In this document: positions 43,936 to 56,500 of the stretch, one piece after another
Layout of the letters: each line of letters starts with the position of its first letter
Numbering within the stretch: position 1 is the first letter of the stretch
Origin: Diphasiastrum complanatum
Taxonomy: Eukaryota; Streptophyta; Lycopodiopsida; Lycopodiales; Lycopodiaceae
Assembly (NCBI GenBank): GCA_029204225.1
Contig: CM055100.1
Coordinates: 55,757,278-55,821,277 of the forward strand
Length of the DNA stretch: 64,000 bases
Direction of reading: 5' to 3'
Notes under the pieces: generated by a model
The model's database searches: none
Told to the model about the DNA's origin: nothing
The model's input: only the letters and a program-made list of their open reading frames with translations
Made by a program: the position numbers and the translations under genes

Positions 43936-46928
43936 CTAAATTGGGTCAACAAAGAACAACTCTTCGTAGTACCGCCGTAGACGACCACCGTTTACGACAG
44001 TGTCTAGGAGTGTCTCGTCAAGTGTTTGTAACTGGACTGCACCATAAGGAAATATTTTGTTAATAACATATGGCCCCTAACTTCTGAACTTCAATTTGTC
44101 GGGGTGCTTCTTTGATGTATAAAGAAGCACCTGGTCACCTAAGTGTAGATCTTTATTGCGCAGGTGACGGTCATGCCAGGCATGATAAGATATTAGTCTT
44201 GTCTCGCATAACTGGGCTAACGTAAATAGCCTAGTTTTGACTACTTGTTCTATTGAAGCCTTTTCACAAAGATCTGTTGAAAAAGCTTCTGTAACTCTTA
44301 GCGAAGGTACTAAGAATTCTACAGGCATTACCGCCTCTTGACCATATACTAAGTGGAAAGGGGTAACCCACCCAGTGGCTTTCTTTGGGGTGGTGCGGTA
44401 AGCCCAGATAGCTAAGAAAAGTCTTGTTTCTCAATCAGAGCGACTGGTTTCAACTATCTTGGTCAAAATTTTACATATTGTTTTGTTAGTTGATTCAGCC
44501 TGGCCATTACACCTAGGATAGTACGGTGTACTTTTTCTGTGAACGACAAGGTAATGGCGTAGGAGATTATCAACGACAGCATTTAAAAAATGTGTGCCGC
44601 GATCACTAACAAGCTCTATGGGATAGCCAAAACGGGTAATAATGTTTTCGTAAAGAAAACGTCCAACTGTTTTTGCGTTGGCGTCCTTCGTTGCTCGAGC
44701 CTCCACACACTTAGTGGCGTAATCTGTGGCTATGATGATGTATCGAGCTTGGGTATGTTTTGATGCTGGACTGATTGGTCCAACAAAGTCAATCCCCCAC
44801 TTATGGAAGGCTTCGCCTTCTATAGTGGGAGTCAATGGTGTGAAGTGTGTTTTGGTATTTTTCTTTGCTCGTTGACAGACATCACACATTTTAATGACAT
44901 CAAACGTGTCTTCAAACAAAGATGGCCACCACAATCCTGCTCGAAGGATAATCTTCGTTGTGGCTTCAGCAGCAAAGTAGCCACCTCCAATGCCCTCATG
45001 AGCTTGAGATATTATCGGTCGTATCTCAGATTTATAAGCACATCGTTGAATAATGCCGTCAACGCCCCTTTTGTAAAGTTGTCCCGCAATTAACTGAAAG
45101 GGCGCTGCTTTTATTAAAAAATTTCTTTTTTCCATTGTAGTCAAGCCTTCTTTAAGTCGGCCTGTTGTGAGAAACTGAGTGATCTCCTCAGCCCATAAGG
45201 GTGTAGCATCGATCTGAAAAAGGCACGCATCAGGAAGATCATCGTTGACTGGTGCAGTTGCTTTTTCAACACTTGGTAGTCTGGAAAGGTGATCCGCCAT
45301 GAAATGTTGGGACCTTTTCCGAACGACTACACGGAAATCAAATTCCTCCAAAATCAGTAGCCATCGAGCTGTTCGTCCCGTCTTACAGGTCTTATTAACG
45401 ATATATAGAAGTGCTTGATGGTCTGTGTAGAAAGCAAAAGTCCGGCCTAATAAATAATATCTTAGTTGTTGTACAACGTAGACAATTGCCAATGCTTCTC
45501 TTTTGGTAGTTGTATAGTTTACTTCAGCAGGCACCAGTTGCCTGCTTAAGAAGTGTATGGGAAAGTCTTTGCCATACTCGTCCGGTTGTGCAAGAAGACC
45601 TCCAGTGGCATACTTACTTGCGTCAGTATGCACATGGAACTCTTTCGTGTAATCTGGCGAGCGGGGTATGGGAGCCGTCGTGAGGGCTGTTTTCAACTCC
45701 TCAAAGGCCTTAATTCGTTCTTCGGTCCAGTGCGGATCTACCACAACTAAATTAACGAGGTGTGCCTTGTCGGCATAGTCGATTATAAAGATGCGATAAT
45801 AGTTGGTATGACCGAGGAAGACATATACTTCCTTCACTGTTGCAGGTAGGGGCATGTCCACGATAACCTTGATTTTTGGCGGGTCGATAGAAATACCGTC
45901 CTTTGATATTATATGCCCGAGTACAACCTCGTGGGTGACCCATATTTGGCATTTATCAGGGTTTAGTGAGATGCTGAACCTACGACAGCGAATGAAGATT
46001 TTCTCCAAGGCGTCTAGGTGCGTAGCAGCGGAAGAATGTACACCTAGATCGTCGAGATAAATCTTCACGACCCGATGTAATAGATCTTGAAAGGCCAGTT
46101 GCATGACCCGTTGGAATGTTGAGGAGACCACATAAGCCAAAAGGCATAACGTTATAAGCGTAAACCCCGTTCTCTGTGGCAAAAGCTGTTTTATGTTTAT
46201 CTTTAAGGGCTATTTGAACAAGGAAATAGATTGGGTCGTTAAGGGCAAGGGAAAATGGTCTTTCTTCGTAACCGCATTAAGGTTCTTGAGGTCGACACAG
46301 ATACGAAGCTTGCCATTTTTCTTGGGTACAACCACAATGGGTGATACCCAATTAGTATGTTGGACTTCATAAATGAAGCCAGCATCCAGCAATTTCTTAA
46401 TATCCTCATCGATCCTCTCACGATAGACTAGGTTACTACGGTAAGGTTTAGCCCTAACAGGCTTAGCATTGTCTTCTAGAGGAATCCGATGTTCTACTAT
46501 GTCAGGGGGATTCCTTTCATTTTGATAAAATTCCATGCAAATACATCCCTATATTTGCGTAATAAAGTTTCTAGATCAGACAGTTGGGTTGATGACAGAT
46601 GTGCACCAACATGAACCATTCGATCTATGTCCTCGTTAGGATCTTTAAGGTTTAGTGGCATTGTCTTAGCGGGTCCTTCAAAGGAATTGGAACCTGGTGT
46701 AGGTTCCCGATGTGGCTGTGATAACTGGATAACGACGTCATCCAATGTAAAGTCTTTGAATTTCTGTGGAAGATCGAAAGGTGGGTCCACAAAATGTTCT
46801 GGGACTTTGGGAATCATCTGAGTTGATTCCTTTTTGAAGTACCCTATAAGAAGTGGTGAGTTGTTTAAAAGGTGTAGTTGAAGATATTTCAATGAAGATA
46901 GCAAATTTGTGATCACCTTTGTTGTGAT
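43936..46928 (-). pseudogene. Ty3/gypsy pol (RT-RNase H-integrase), inactivated
   Basis: Polyprotein from about 46928 down to TAG at 43936-43938. Motifs in order: LLRKYRDVFAWNF; RT (WVSPIVVVPKKNGKLRICVD, NVMPFGLC, VKIYLDDLGVH with YLDD); RNase H (FHVHTDASKYATGGLLAQ, FYTDHQALLYIV); integrase zinc region (CDVCQRAK), catalytic motifs WGIDFVGPI, SDRGTHFLN and GQAEST, then EFLVPSLRV and the C-terminal tail RLRRYYEELFFVDPI. No chromodomain is seen. Lesions are a deletion and frame shift in RT near 46.2 kb, a TGA at 44431-44433 where SRSDW would continue, and a TAG at 44077-44079. Gag and protease are absent beyond 46928, where unrelated sequence starts. Confidence 0.93.
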
Positions 46929-46999
46929 GGAAATCCCAGAATCTCCTTCCTTTTCTCTACTTTAAAGAAGGAATTTGTCTCAATCTACTACACAAATTA

Positions 47000-47049
<50 letters not shown>
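46929..47049. repeat. Junction sequence and (GA)n microsatellite (47002-47049)
   Basis: About 48 bp of GA follow the truncated 5' edge of the gypsy pol. Confidence 0.9.
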
Positions 47050-47053
<4 letters not shown>

Positions 47054-47129
47054 GCTACTTGTGATATTATGTACATGTAAAAAAAGCCACAAAATGTAGA
47101 AGAGCATCCAAGATCATGAAGGAGCATGC

Positions 47130-47700
47130 AAGGTTATATTCATTTAGCCAAGGGATAATACTTCTAGTTGGAACAATTTAAAAAAGAAAATTCAAGCACG
47201 TACTCAATGCATGAAAAATTGTTGTGAATTTTGTGCACTTGCATCTAGCTTAAAAGTATCAAAAGTTTTATATTTATGAACAATCGAATGCTTACCAAGT
47301 TTTGCATTTTCGAAGGGGGTGCAGTAAAATGTTGAGGCTCACAAGCATGGCTTTGATATTGTCTTGTGCTTCACAATACTCTCCTCATGAGTCATAGAGA
47401 AATCAAGCTTAATATAAATGAATTTGATATGATGTATTTGTCTTTCTCATCTTAGTGCCTACAAATATTGACAAAATTAAGAAATATGTACAGCTACTGC
47501 ACTTCACAAGCGACAGACCTCACGAGTTTCTAGCTGGCTTATTTCAAGCTTATACCTTTGTCTAGCTAGTAATTAACCCCGAAGAAGTTGCAAAGACTAT
47601 AATGCAATCCATGATGCTAAAGATACTGCCATACCCGCTTGGTTTTCCTTCCCTTAATAGGACCAACAGCAGATCCTATGTATAAAATGAATCAATTTCT
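47130..47700 (+). repeat. Dispersed direct repeat, copy 2 (partner at 25500-26300)
   Basis: Same-strand similarity to 25.5-26.3 kb through several long phrases (for example ACTTGCATCTAGCTTAAAAG and AGAAGTTGCAAAGACTATAA). No coding. It lies on the far side of the spacer but in direct, not inverted, orientation. Confidence 0.7.
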
Positions 47701-48839
47701 GTGTAGATGACTAGAGAAAAAGGCTAAAGAATTTTGATAAAGAACTCAAGATGAGACAAATGCACTAGAAATAAAATTCGACGACTAGCCAATCCAGGTT
47801 GAATTCTCTGTGCCATTCAGACAATGCTCATAAGAAAATTGTTCTTGCTCAGAAATTAAACTTTCCTAGATTTGTGAATGATAAACAATAATGTAACATA
47901 AAAGTGCATCTTTGTCATTATGAAGATGAGACTTCATCACCTCCTCATCACGAAAATTTAACTTATGTTTGTGCGCTTGCGCTTCAATTTCTATGAGTAA
48001 AACAAGATAATTGCTTCAACTCTCTTACAAAATTGAATGCCCTACTCATCCTAGAATTATATTTGCCTTGCCTCTCGTACATGCATAGTTACACCCATAG
48101 TTGTCCTTTTCAAAAAAAACGTTCTGAATATGTTCTGATTTGAAACGTGACCTGAAAAAACAAGTTTGAAATGCTTTTCTTTCGTAACAAACATTTCACT
48201 TTTCATTGAAATTGGTGAAAAGTAGGGGATGACATTGGGCTGCCTTAAATAGGCTATTTAAAATTAAAAAATCCACTCATATATGCAATTCAAAGGGGGT
48301 TAACATTCTAGCTTAAAATTAACTGATTCAAACAAAATCAAAACACAGGCTTTTTCCAAAACTACTTAACATAAAAAAAAACCCTTCACCAGAAAAAAAT
48401 TTGACATCAAAGACACTAGAAAAGACATGGACATAAAGTCAACATGCACGGGCATAGAAATACTTCTAGGACCTTCTATGATTGTCAGGCACAGACTGTA
48501 GATAGAGACACACACATACAATCAACATGCAAGGATCTGGCGAAAACTTCTTTTCCATTTATCTGGAGTTCCATTTATCTGGAGAACGCTGTAAGAACGT
48601 TTTGTGGAAACACTTGCAACACCATCAGCTTTACCCAAATTGTGTCATGCATTAGCATTCTCTGACCTGAGTTGCGCATTGAGATGTCTGGAACTTGTGC
48701 AAGGAATGAAAAAGAATAACATATTCAACCCCCAAATAAATGTCCTACTTGATTGCTTAATTTAAAGACTAGGCATTCACACAAGCATCACATGAACAGT
48801 ATAATTATGAATCTTACCTTCATATAAATATATGGCTAG
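47701..48839. other. Non-coding sequence
   Basis: AT-rich. No gene or element was recognised before the 3' flank of gene B begins. Confidence 0.4.
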
Positions 48840-49051
48840 GTACATGATAAAACCTCATGATTTTTACAATGCCACTGGTAAATGATAGGAGCACATGATA
48901 AACCTTGCTCTCCTTCAATTGCAACCTTGGACCAGTAGCATGCAAATGCTTTGATGATCAATTCAATATGCAATCAACAATCTTTAATATGCCTTAATGA
49001 TTAAAACTCTCTCAACAAAAGTGTCAAAACCAACATAAAAATATCGTATTA

Positions 49052-49567
49052 TCAAGGATCAAACGACAACTCATCATTTGACTCTGGAATTGGAGGTGAA
49101 GTTTTCTGCAAATAAACATACAAGATCAGACAACATATATCAGTGACTATCTTTGCCAAAATCGTAACCTTAACTAGCAATAGTTGGCTACATACCTACT
49201 AACATTGTTCACGACATTTTACCAACTCTTCACCATTCCAATGTTATATAAATCTGGAATATACCTATGCATAATGCTCATTCTAAGACGTGATAGGATA
49301 AGATCTATTACAAATTTTGTGGAACGTTCAGCTACAGTATTCCATTCCAATCAGTGCAGCATCACATATCTACACAATCAAAACACATGCTTGGTCTATT
49401 TCTTTTTTATTTTTTTTCTCTTTTTGGGTTTCTTTGGGCTTAGCTTCTGTTCTTGTAAAAACAAGATCTTAACTGCTATTTACAGCGCTTCATATATTAC
49501 TACTAGCCTATGCAATGGAATGATGATACTTGATACCTCATACTAGTAATTAGTAACTACATAGCCC

Positions 49568-49642
<75 letters not shown>

Positions 49643-52600
49643 GAAAAGGCCAAAGTCCCACTTCATGAATCATTAGCAGACCAACAGTAATAAACTTCAA
49701 ACGTGGATTACAACTCACAATACTTACAACTCAAATCACAATAAAATATTAAAAGGTAATCAATGACAAATCTGGCAAGTTCTTTTTTCAGTTCAAACCT
49801 AAATCTGAATTGAACTGGCTCCGAATATTCGTGTGTTTACGGCAGTACAAGGTTCAAACTGCGGTTCGTGGAAACTATGCCGCTGAAAAAATCTAGGATT
49901 GCATATGATGCCGTGCCAAGGCAGAAGCAATAATGTGCACCATTATATGAACCTAGTTGAGAAACTCATACAACTTCCATTTTACATTTGGCAAATCTCC
50001 CGTTTCCTGAAACAAGATTAAATTTGTTCTAATCATAGAGTACACACCAGTTCAGTAGATCGTCCATGTTGTGGATATGACCACCTTACAACATATTTCT
50101 TTGAAATCTATCTAAAGCCTGAGTAGGTCTACATATTTAAGGCGCAAGACTACTTAGAGAAGTACTGTCGATGACGAGGAGTTTCTTCACGTGTACTAGG
50201 ATTTACACAACTATTCTATGGTACCCTGACTTGAGCCTTGATTAATTCCAGTCAACCCCTAAAGTAATTACGTTGGTTCTAATTGGTCACTAGTAACCGA
50301 TTTGGTAGAGACCAAATGCATTGGCAGGGCACCCACTTCAAGTAGGTGTCCAACCCTAAGTGGCCTCCAGTTAGTATGACTATACATTGTCACTTGAGAA
50401 CTCTCGTTTTGGTGGTTGATATCTATAGGAAAGTGATAAGTGCTTTGATAAAGAACTTTGTGAGTGCCTCCAAAACAGTCTCTTTAAAGATTTTCTTGAT
50501 ACCTTCATTATCTTGGTTGGCAACTGACAATAAAGTGAATTTTCCTATTCTAGGATAAAAAAAACATAATCTTGTGTGGTGAGTTCTTGACTGTAGGGTT
50601 AAGGCTGTTAAAGACCAGTTTTCATCTTTGCAATCGTTTAGTGAATCGGAAAACTGAAAGTTTGATTGTAGCAATTTGTGATAAATCTAGAAAAATGTTT
50701 CATTTTCTAAAAATGCCTTGTTTACCTTCCCGTCTTCACCTGTTCATTCTTACACTCTCTCTCTTCCATTTTTGAGCTCCTGCCCCCCACTTCTCACAGA
50801 TCCCTTTTAGAAATAACTACAAAGACCAATTTAAGCAAGCACGGGAACATCGAAGCAGCAGATAGATCAATACCTGCAAGTTACTGCAAACACCTAAAAC
50901 TTCTTCAAGTGGTGCCCAATCGCCAAAGTTCCTTTCAATAAACTGATAAGCAACTCCTCCATTTCCAGGCCTCATGATGTAAAGACCACCTTTTACGGTT
51001 CCCTCCCCATGTAGATTATTCTCTATTCCAGTAGCTCTAGCACGTTTATAATTTGAAATGGCCCTTGGATTGAAGAAAAAACCAGTTACGATATTATCTT
51101 TCAGCAAGTTCCCTCCCCCAAGAGCGCGAAAAAACTCTCGGTTTTTGTCTACAGCAACAGCTCCTCCCCAATACCGCGGCCAAAAAGCCCTTACCTGCAT
51201 GAAAACACAATTGGAAGTCAATTTTAACACTCTGGATACATATGCTTTAAGCTGACCAGACTACAAAAACAGTAAAATTCCATTATTAAAAGGAAAAGTA
51301 TATGAGTATGAGAGAAAAATTGGGGGCTTGGGGGGAGGTCCACTTCAGAAAGTAGCATCCCACCTCCGAATTCCACTCTGCTTTTCTCAGATTCTCTTAA
51401 AATTACGAATACAATCAGAGTGCAAAGCTACTCCTGAAAATTCCCAAATATTGATTGGTAAATCTGCCTTTTAACTTTGACCCAGTGAATTCCTGACACC
51501 AGGTACCTGGTCAATGGTCAATAAGGCACATGATGTTGGCTACCTTGCTAGATGGTGGGTCTCCATATATAATATCAAGAAAACATGTGAGGGTATATGG
51601 CAACCTTGCTTTCAAATCAGAAAGTGTGGAAGTAGATTGCTACTACCCTCAATTGCAAGAATGAAACTAACTGCTAAAAAACTGGGTAACTCATATAAGT
51701 GGAGAGTTATTTGTTGAAAATCATTTTCCAGAGAGCAAGTCTTTACAAACTCACCTTCCCAATAATGTTTTGTGCAAGCTGAACAAAAGTACTTGCTCAC
51801 TGCAAGTCCCTTGCACCATTATGTCATGTAGAAAACTTTGGCAAGCTTGTTATCATTTCTGTAATAAATATCATTATTCCCAAAGAATTGCAATTCAAAA
51901 GAAAATCAATTTGTGATTTAATTTGAGAAGACTCATGGCAATGTTTTTTTCTTTTTAAAATAAATGTTTTATTACCCGATCTTTTCAGGTGGTGTTATGT
52001 AAACACTCACTAGAATACCCTATGGTGTGTACAATATACTCTGTAATGGATACTACGTAGGCAATCATCACTGCAATTTGTATGTAATTCTGGAGACATT
52101 CTGCACAAAAAGTAGCTGGTCTATAGATCAGTGAAGGCGGCCTAATCTAACAGTATCTATCTGGTGGATAAACAAATCAAATCTCACAATTGTCATATTT
52201 CCAGACGTTCGAGCTATGAGAACTGCAACACTAACCAAATCTTTGAGTATTTTAGCTTGTTTATCTGATTATGTACTTCATGACTAACATTGCCTCAACA
52301 ATTATCAATAACTGGTTCATTTTTCCAATTCTATTCCCCTTGTTTTGGCTTAAGTAGTGATTTCACCACCCTATCGAGTTGATTTTTCATCAACATAAAT
52401 CTGAGAATTACACATTTGTTTATGTCACATCCTGTCTACTTGCTTCCCAAGACCTCTTTACGATTCTCTACAATTGTGCAAGAAGTTTTGCTAGATCTTC
52501 AGCATGCTTACATCTGAGCACGAAAGGGTACATTTCTCCAAAATGCTCAGCTGTTCACAGGTTGAGAAGGTAGTATGTACGGTGTAGGTACAGACCAAAG

Positions 52601-53495
52601 TCACTTAGCCAGGAATGTCTTACAGCATGTGTTTCATAGGACATATTAACTTCTTGACCAGAGACTTGATGAAACACCTATCAGGATTCAAGTCTAAGAA
52701 TAGCGAATTACTTATCATCTTACTCCACCCATGCAGACTTAACATCGGCTTCAAGGTGCAGCCAAAACACAACTGACCCACCATTCAAGTGGCTCGAACC
52801 ATCTTACTCAGAAATAATAAGAGGTTCACTATCTGTAATCTGGCCAATGTAATACAATTCCTAGTTTGAAAGGGAATGAAGCTTAAAACAATTCTTTATT
52901 CAAACTTTTGAGTTGAAAAAGATGAAGGAAAACAAATCATCAAATATATGTCGATAAATATGAAATGTGTCACTCCTGTGACAACACTGTAGAGCAAGAC
53001 ATCAAAAACTTAAGCAATGATCTATGGCACAAATCAACCTTAATTTAAGAATACAAAGACTTCAACCAATTGACAGCTGAATTTCCACCTCCAACAGTCC
53101 CAACTGCAAGACATCTTTTCACCGTCATGATGATCTATACGTCAGAAAACATGACTGGAACATTACCCCACCTTGACTATAAATCACATATATTTTCTAG
53201 AGTAGCTACTTGCTTTGACGTTGCACTTGAAAGTTAATATTCATCTACTCTTCTTACAGAAATATAAATCCTGGCTGCACACGCTAATCTCGTAAGTTGC
53301 TGATCACAAACGTTTCAAGTCGGTGCTATCTATAAGACGTTCTCGAACCAATAACAACTTGTCGAAGTTACATAAAAGGCAGGAGAAAGGAGGATCTATT
53401 AACAAGAAACATAGTGGGAATGAAGTTTGTGAAGTGAATTGAATGTACATTACAATTTACAATCAAATTATTACCACAACTACATATGCGCACAC

Positions 53496-53557
<62 letters not shown>

Positions 53558-56500
53558 AAGAGAGAGACCTCTGAGTCAATGTACTCATTAAGTATAACAA
53601 CCAACTGAATACCCATTGCATCAAACATGGTCTTTCGTGCATACAACTGATGTGCCTCTGCCCTGCACATGACACACCTGAAACCAAGAAAAGAAGCAAA
53701 TGTTGTTTTAACTAGAGATAGATAATTGTATGATAGGTACATAATGCCAAGAAAACGATGCTAATTAATCCAAACACCTTTTTATAGTATACAAGACATG
53801 CAATGCATCAAGTTATAGCATTCTTTTTCATCCTTTAGCTATAGAATAGACCAGACAATCTGAAAGGTGCATTCGTTGTCTTTCAAAGTAATACGACACA
53901 TAAGCAATTCAAAAATGCTACAAATGAGTCAAACCGGTTCCCAATCATGTCACACAATTATTCTAGCACTGAAAATGGCCTATATTGGCTTGACTATTCT
54001 CATTCGCAGAGATAGCTAAACAACTTGTCTCACAGCTCGAATTGTACTGAATTGGCTTCAGATAACAACATGCAACTTTACACAAAGCACATTACAAAAG
54101 TTTGGTTGCCTTCGACACATCTAGCAAAGGAGGCACTATAAGGGAACACAAAAGGACAGGTGTCACACAAAGGGCACTAGTGACAAACAATAAGTTACAC
54201 ACAACTCTTTTGACAGATAATTGGACTGTACAATATATTTGAGCCCTTGGACTCCATAGGTTATTGCCTATCATTTGATAATTTGGACTTCTTGACCACA
54301 GTTTCATTGCTGTTGTTTGGACCCCTGAAGTACAGCATATAATAGGCTCCACAAGAAGTTGAGCAAGTAGAAGAGAAGATCCAACGGTTAGTTTACAAAT
54401 ATCCACCAGCTGATAGCCTGCAACAACACCCATACCCAACCTTTTTGGCAGGTATAGATAGCATGCATCAGCGGCTATCCCTTCCACAGCCATGCCACCA
54501 CCCCAACCATCATGATCTAACATAACATCCACCTCCTCTGCCATTCAAGCTCCGTTTGTGCCACCCACTATTGATCCCATGCAAGGACCCACAACTACCA
54601 CACGTTTTCATGACGAGCCCTTGTAGCAGTCTGGATAGGCTGATCCCACAAAGGACGCCTTTGATTCACCCACATTAACCCCTAGAGCTCCTCACGGATG
54701 AAAGCCGATGAGGCCTGCACAATCCAAGCCCTAGCTTCCATAGGAAGAAAGACCAGGGTATGGCGTCGATGACTGTCGTCAACATATTCTATAGTAAACT
54801 GAACTTGCCTTTGTCATTTCAAACACAGAGCTTCTCAGAGACTATATCCTTTGTAATTGCCTCCGTCACCAGCTATCGCCCACCCTCTGCTTAGTTATTT
54901 CGCACAACCCTCCTCATGACAGATGTCAACAGAGTGAATCACAACTTGCGGGTTATGTGAGGGTTTTGGGAGGAGTACAATTAGTATATCATGGCTGAAA
55001 ATGGACTGATGTTCAGTGCAGGCCAATTACCAACATCTTGATGTTGTGTTGCATGGGCACCCAGTTCTTTAGAGCCGTTAACAATTCGCAAGGAGGTCGG
55101 ACACGTATCATAGGGAGGTCAGGGTCATAGTGCCGAGTTTATATTTTGCCACACTTGTGAGGCTATCCACGATGTTGGCACGGCCAATGTTGTGTAGGTC
55201 ATCACAAACAATGCTGCCAACTGTAAAAGGATGGGATATATGGTGAAGACAAAGTTTCCCACATTGTCTGGACACCCTGTGCAGCACACTGCCTAGATCT
55301 ACTCGTGCACGACATAAATCATCTTGATTGGGTCTTTTTTGACATGGAAGCATCGTGCCCTAGGCATGCTTTGCACCCATAGCTGCTTGGACCTCAAGAA
55401 GCCCGCACCGACTCATTTGGCTTATCCTTTACTAGTGTTGGAGCACTCGCTATGGTGTCATCAGGAGCTTCATTGGATGAATATAATTGGTCAATCATCA
55501 TACATTTTGATCTTGTATTCCCAGATATAAAGGACCTTAAATGGCTATCCTCAATTTAGACTAGTCAATATCAAAACATAATAAATTTCCCTCATCTAGA
55601 TTGTCTAGAATGGTCCACAACATGAAGGTCTGGATCAACAAAGATTCTTATCATGACATACTAGCTTAGACCTCAAAGTAGACTAAAGTTGAGTCACAAA
55701 GTTTTCACTTCATTCAGCTTACTCATTTCACTATTAAGGTCACAACTTTTGAGTTTCAGTTTGTCATTCATATTGGTCGGCTTATACTAAATTATGCATG
55801 CTAATGATCAATACAAAGAGCCAATTTTTTAAAAGGATTCCATGGGATTCATAATCTGAAACAAAAATCCACCATCGTTCTCTAGTACAACAGACCATCA
55901 CATTCAAAACTCTCTCAATCATTCGTGTTTTGGGGATCTTGAAACCCATACACCACAATAGAGCTCTCATCATTTGTTTGTACTAAATATCAATTCTTGA
56001 TCAAAATGAAATTCCCTCATGGTTGAACCTAGCAAGAAATTGATGATAATCAGTAAGCAAAGATATTAAAGGGATTACCTAACTTCCACATCAAGAATAA
56101 TATGAATATTGTGATACTAGCATTCTTGACATAATAGCTACTTCATGATTCAATTAGCTCAAAGTTATTCATCACACCTCACTCAAGCCTTAATCAAAAT
56201 GTTGTTTTGATCCATCATTGTCATCATATCCAACTGACATAATTTTTTATTGAACTTGATTTCCCAACTTCTCCAAATTCCCAAAGACTCCCTAAGATGC
56301 CTATCATGCTCTATCAAAACATCAAGTGACTTCAACCATCTTAACACTTCCATCTACTGCCACCGTATTTTTTTATGACTTCCTTAAGATGATGGCATCC
56401 TAGACTTTATAGCAATCTTGCACTACCAAGTTCATGATTCAAAGAGATGTTAGTGTCCCCTACCAATTAAACCTTACTTCACTCCAACCTAGTTCTGCTG

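Noticed and set aside
55108-55353. Minus-strand 81-codon frame
   Set aside because: Shadow of the + strand hAT relic.
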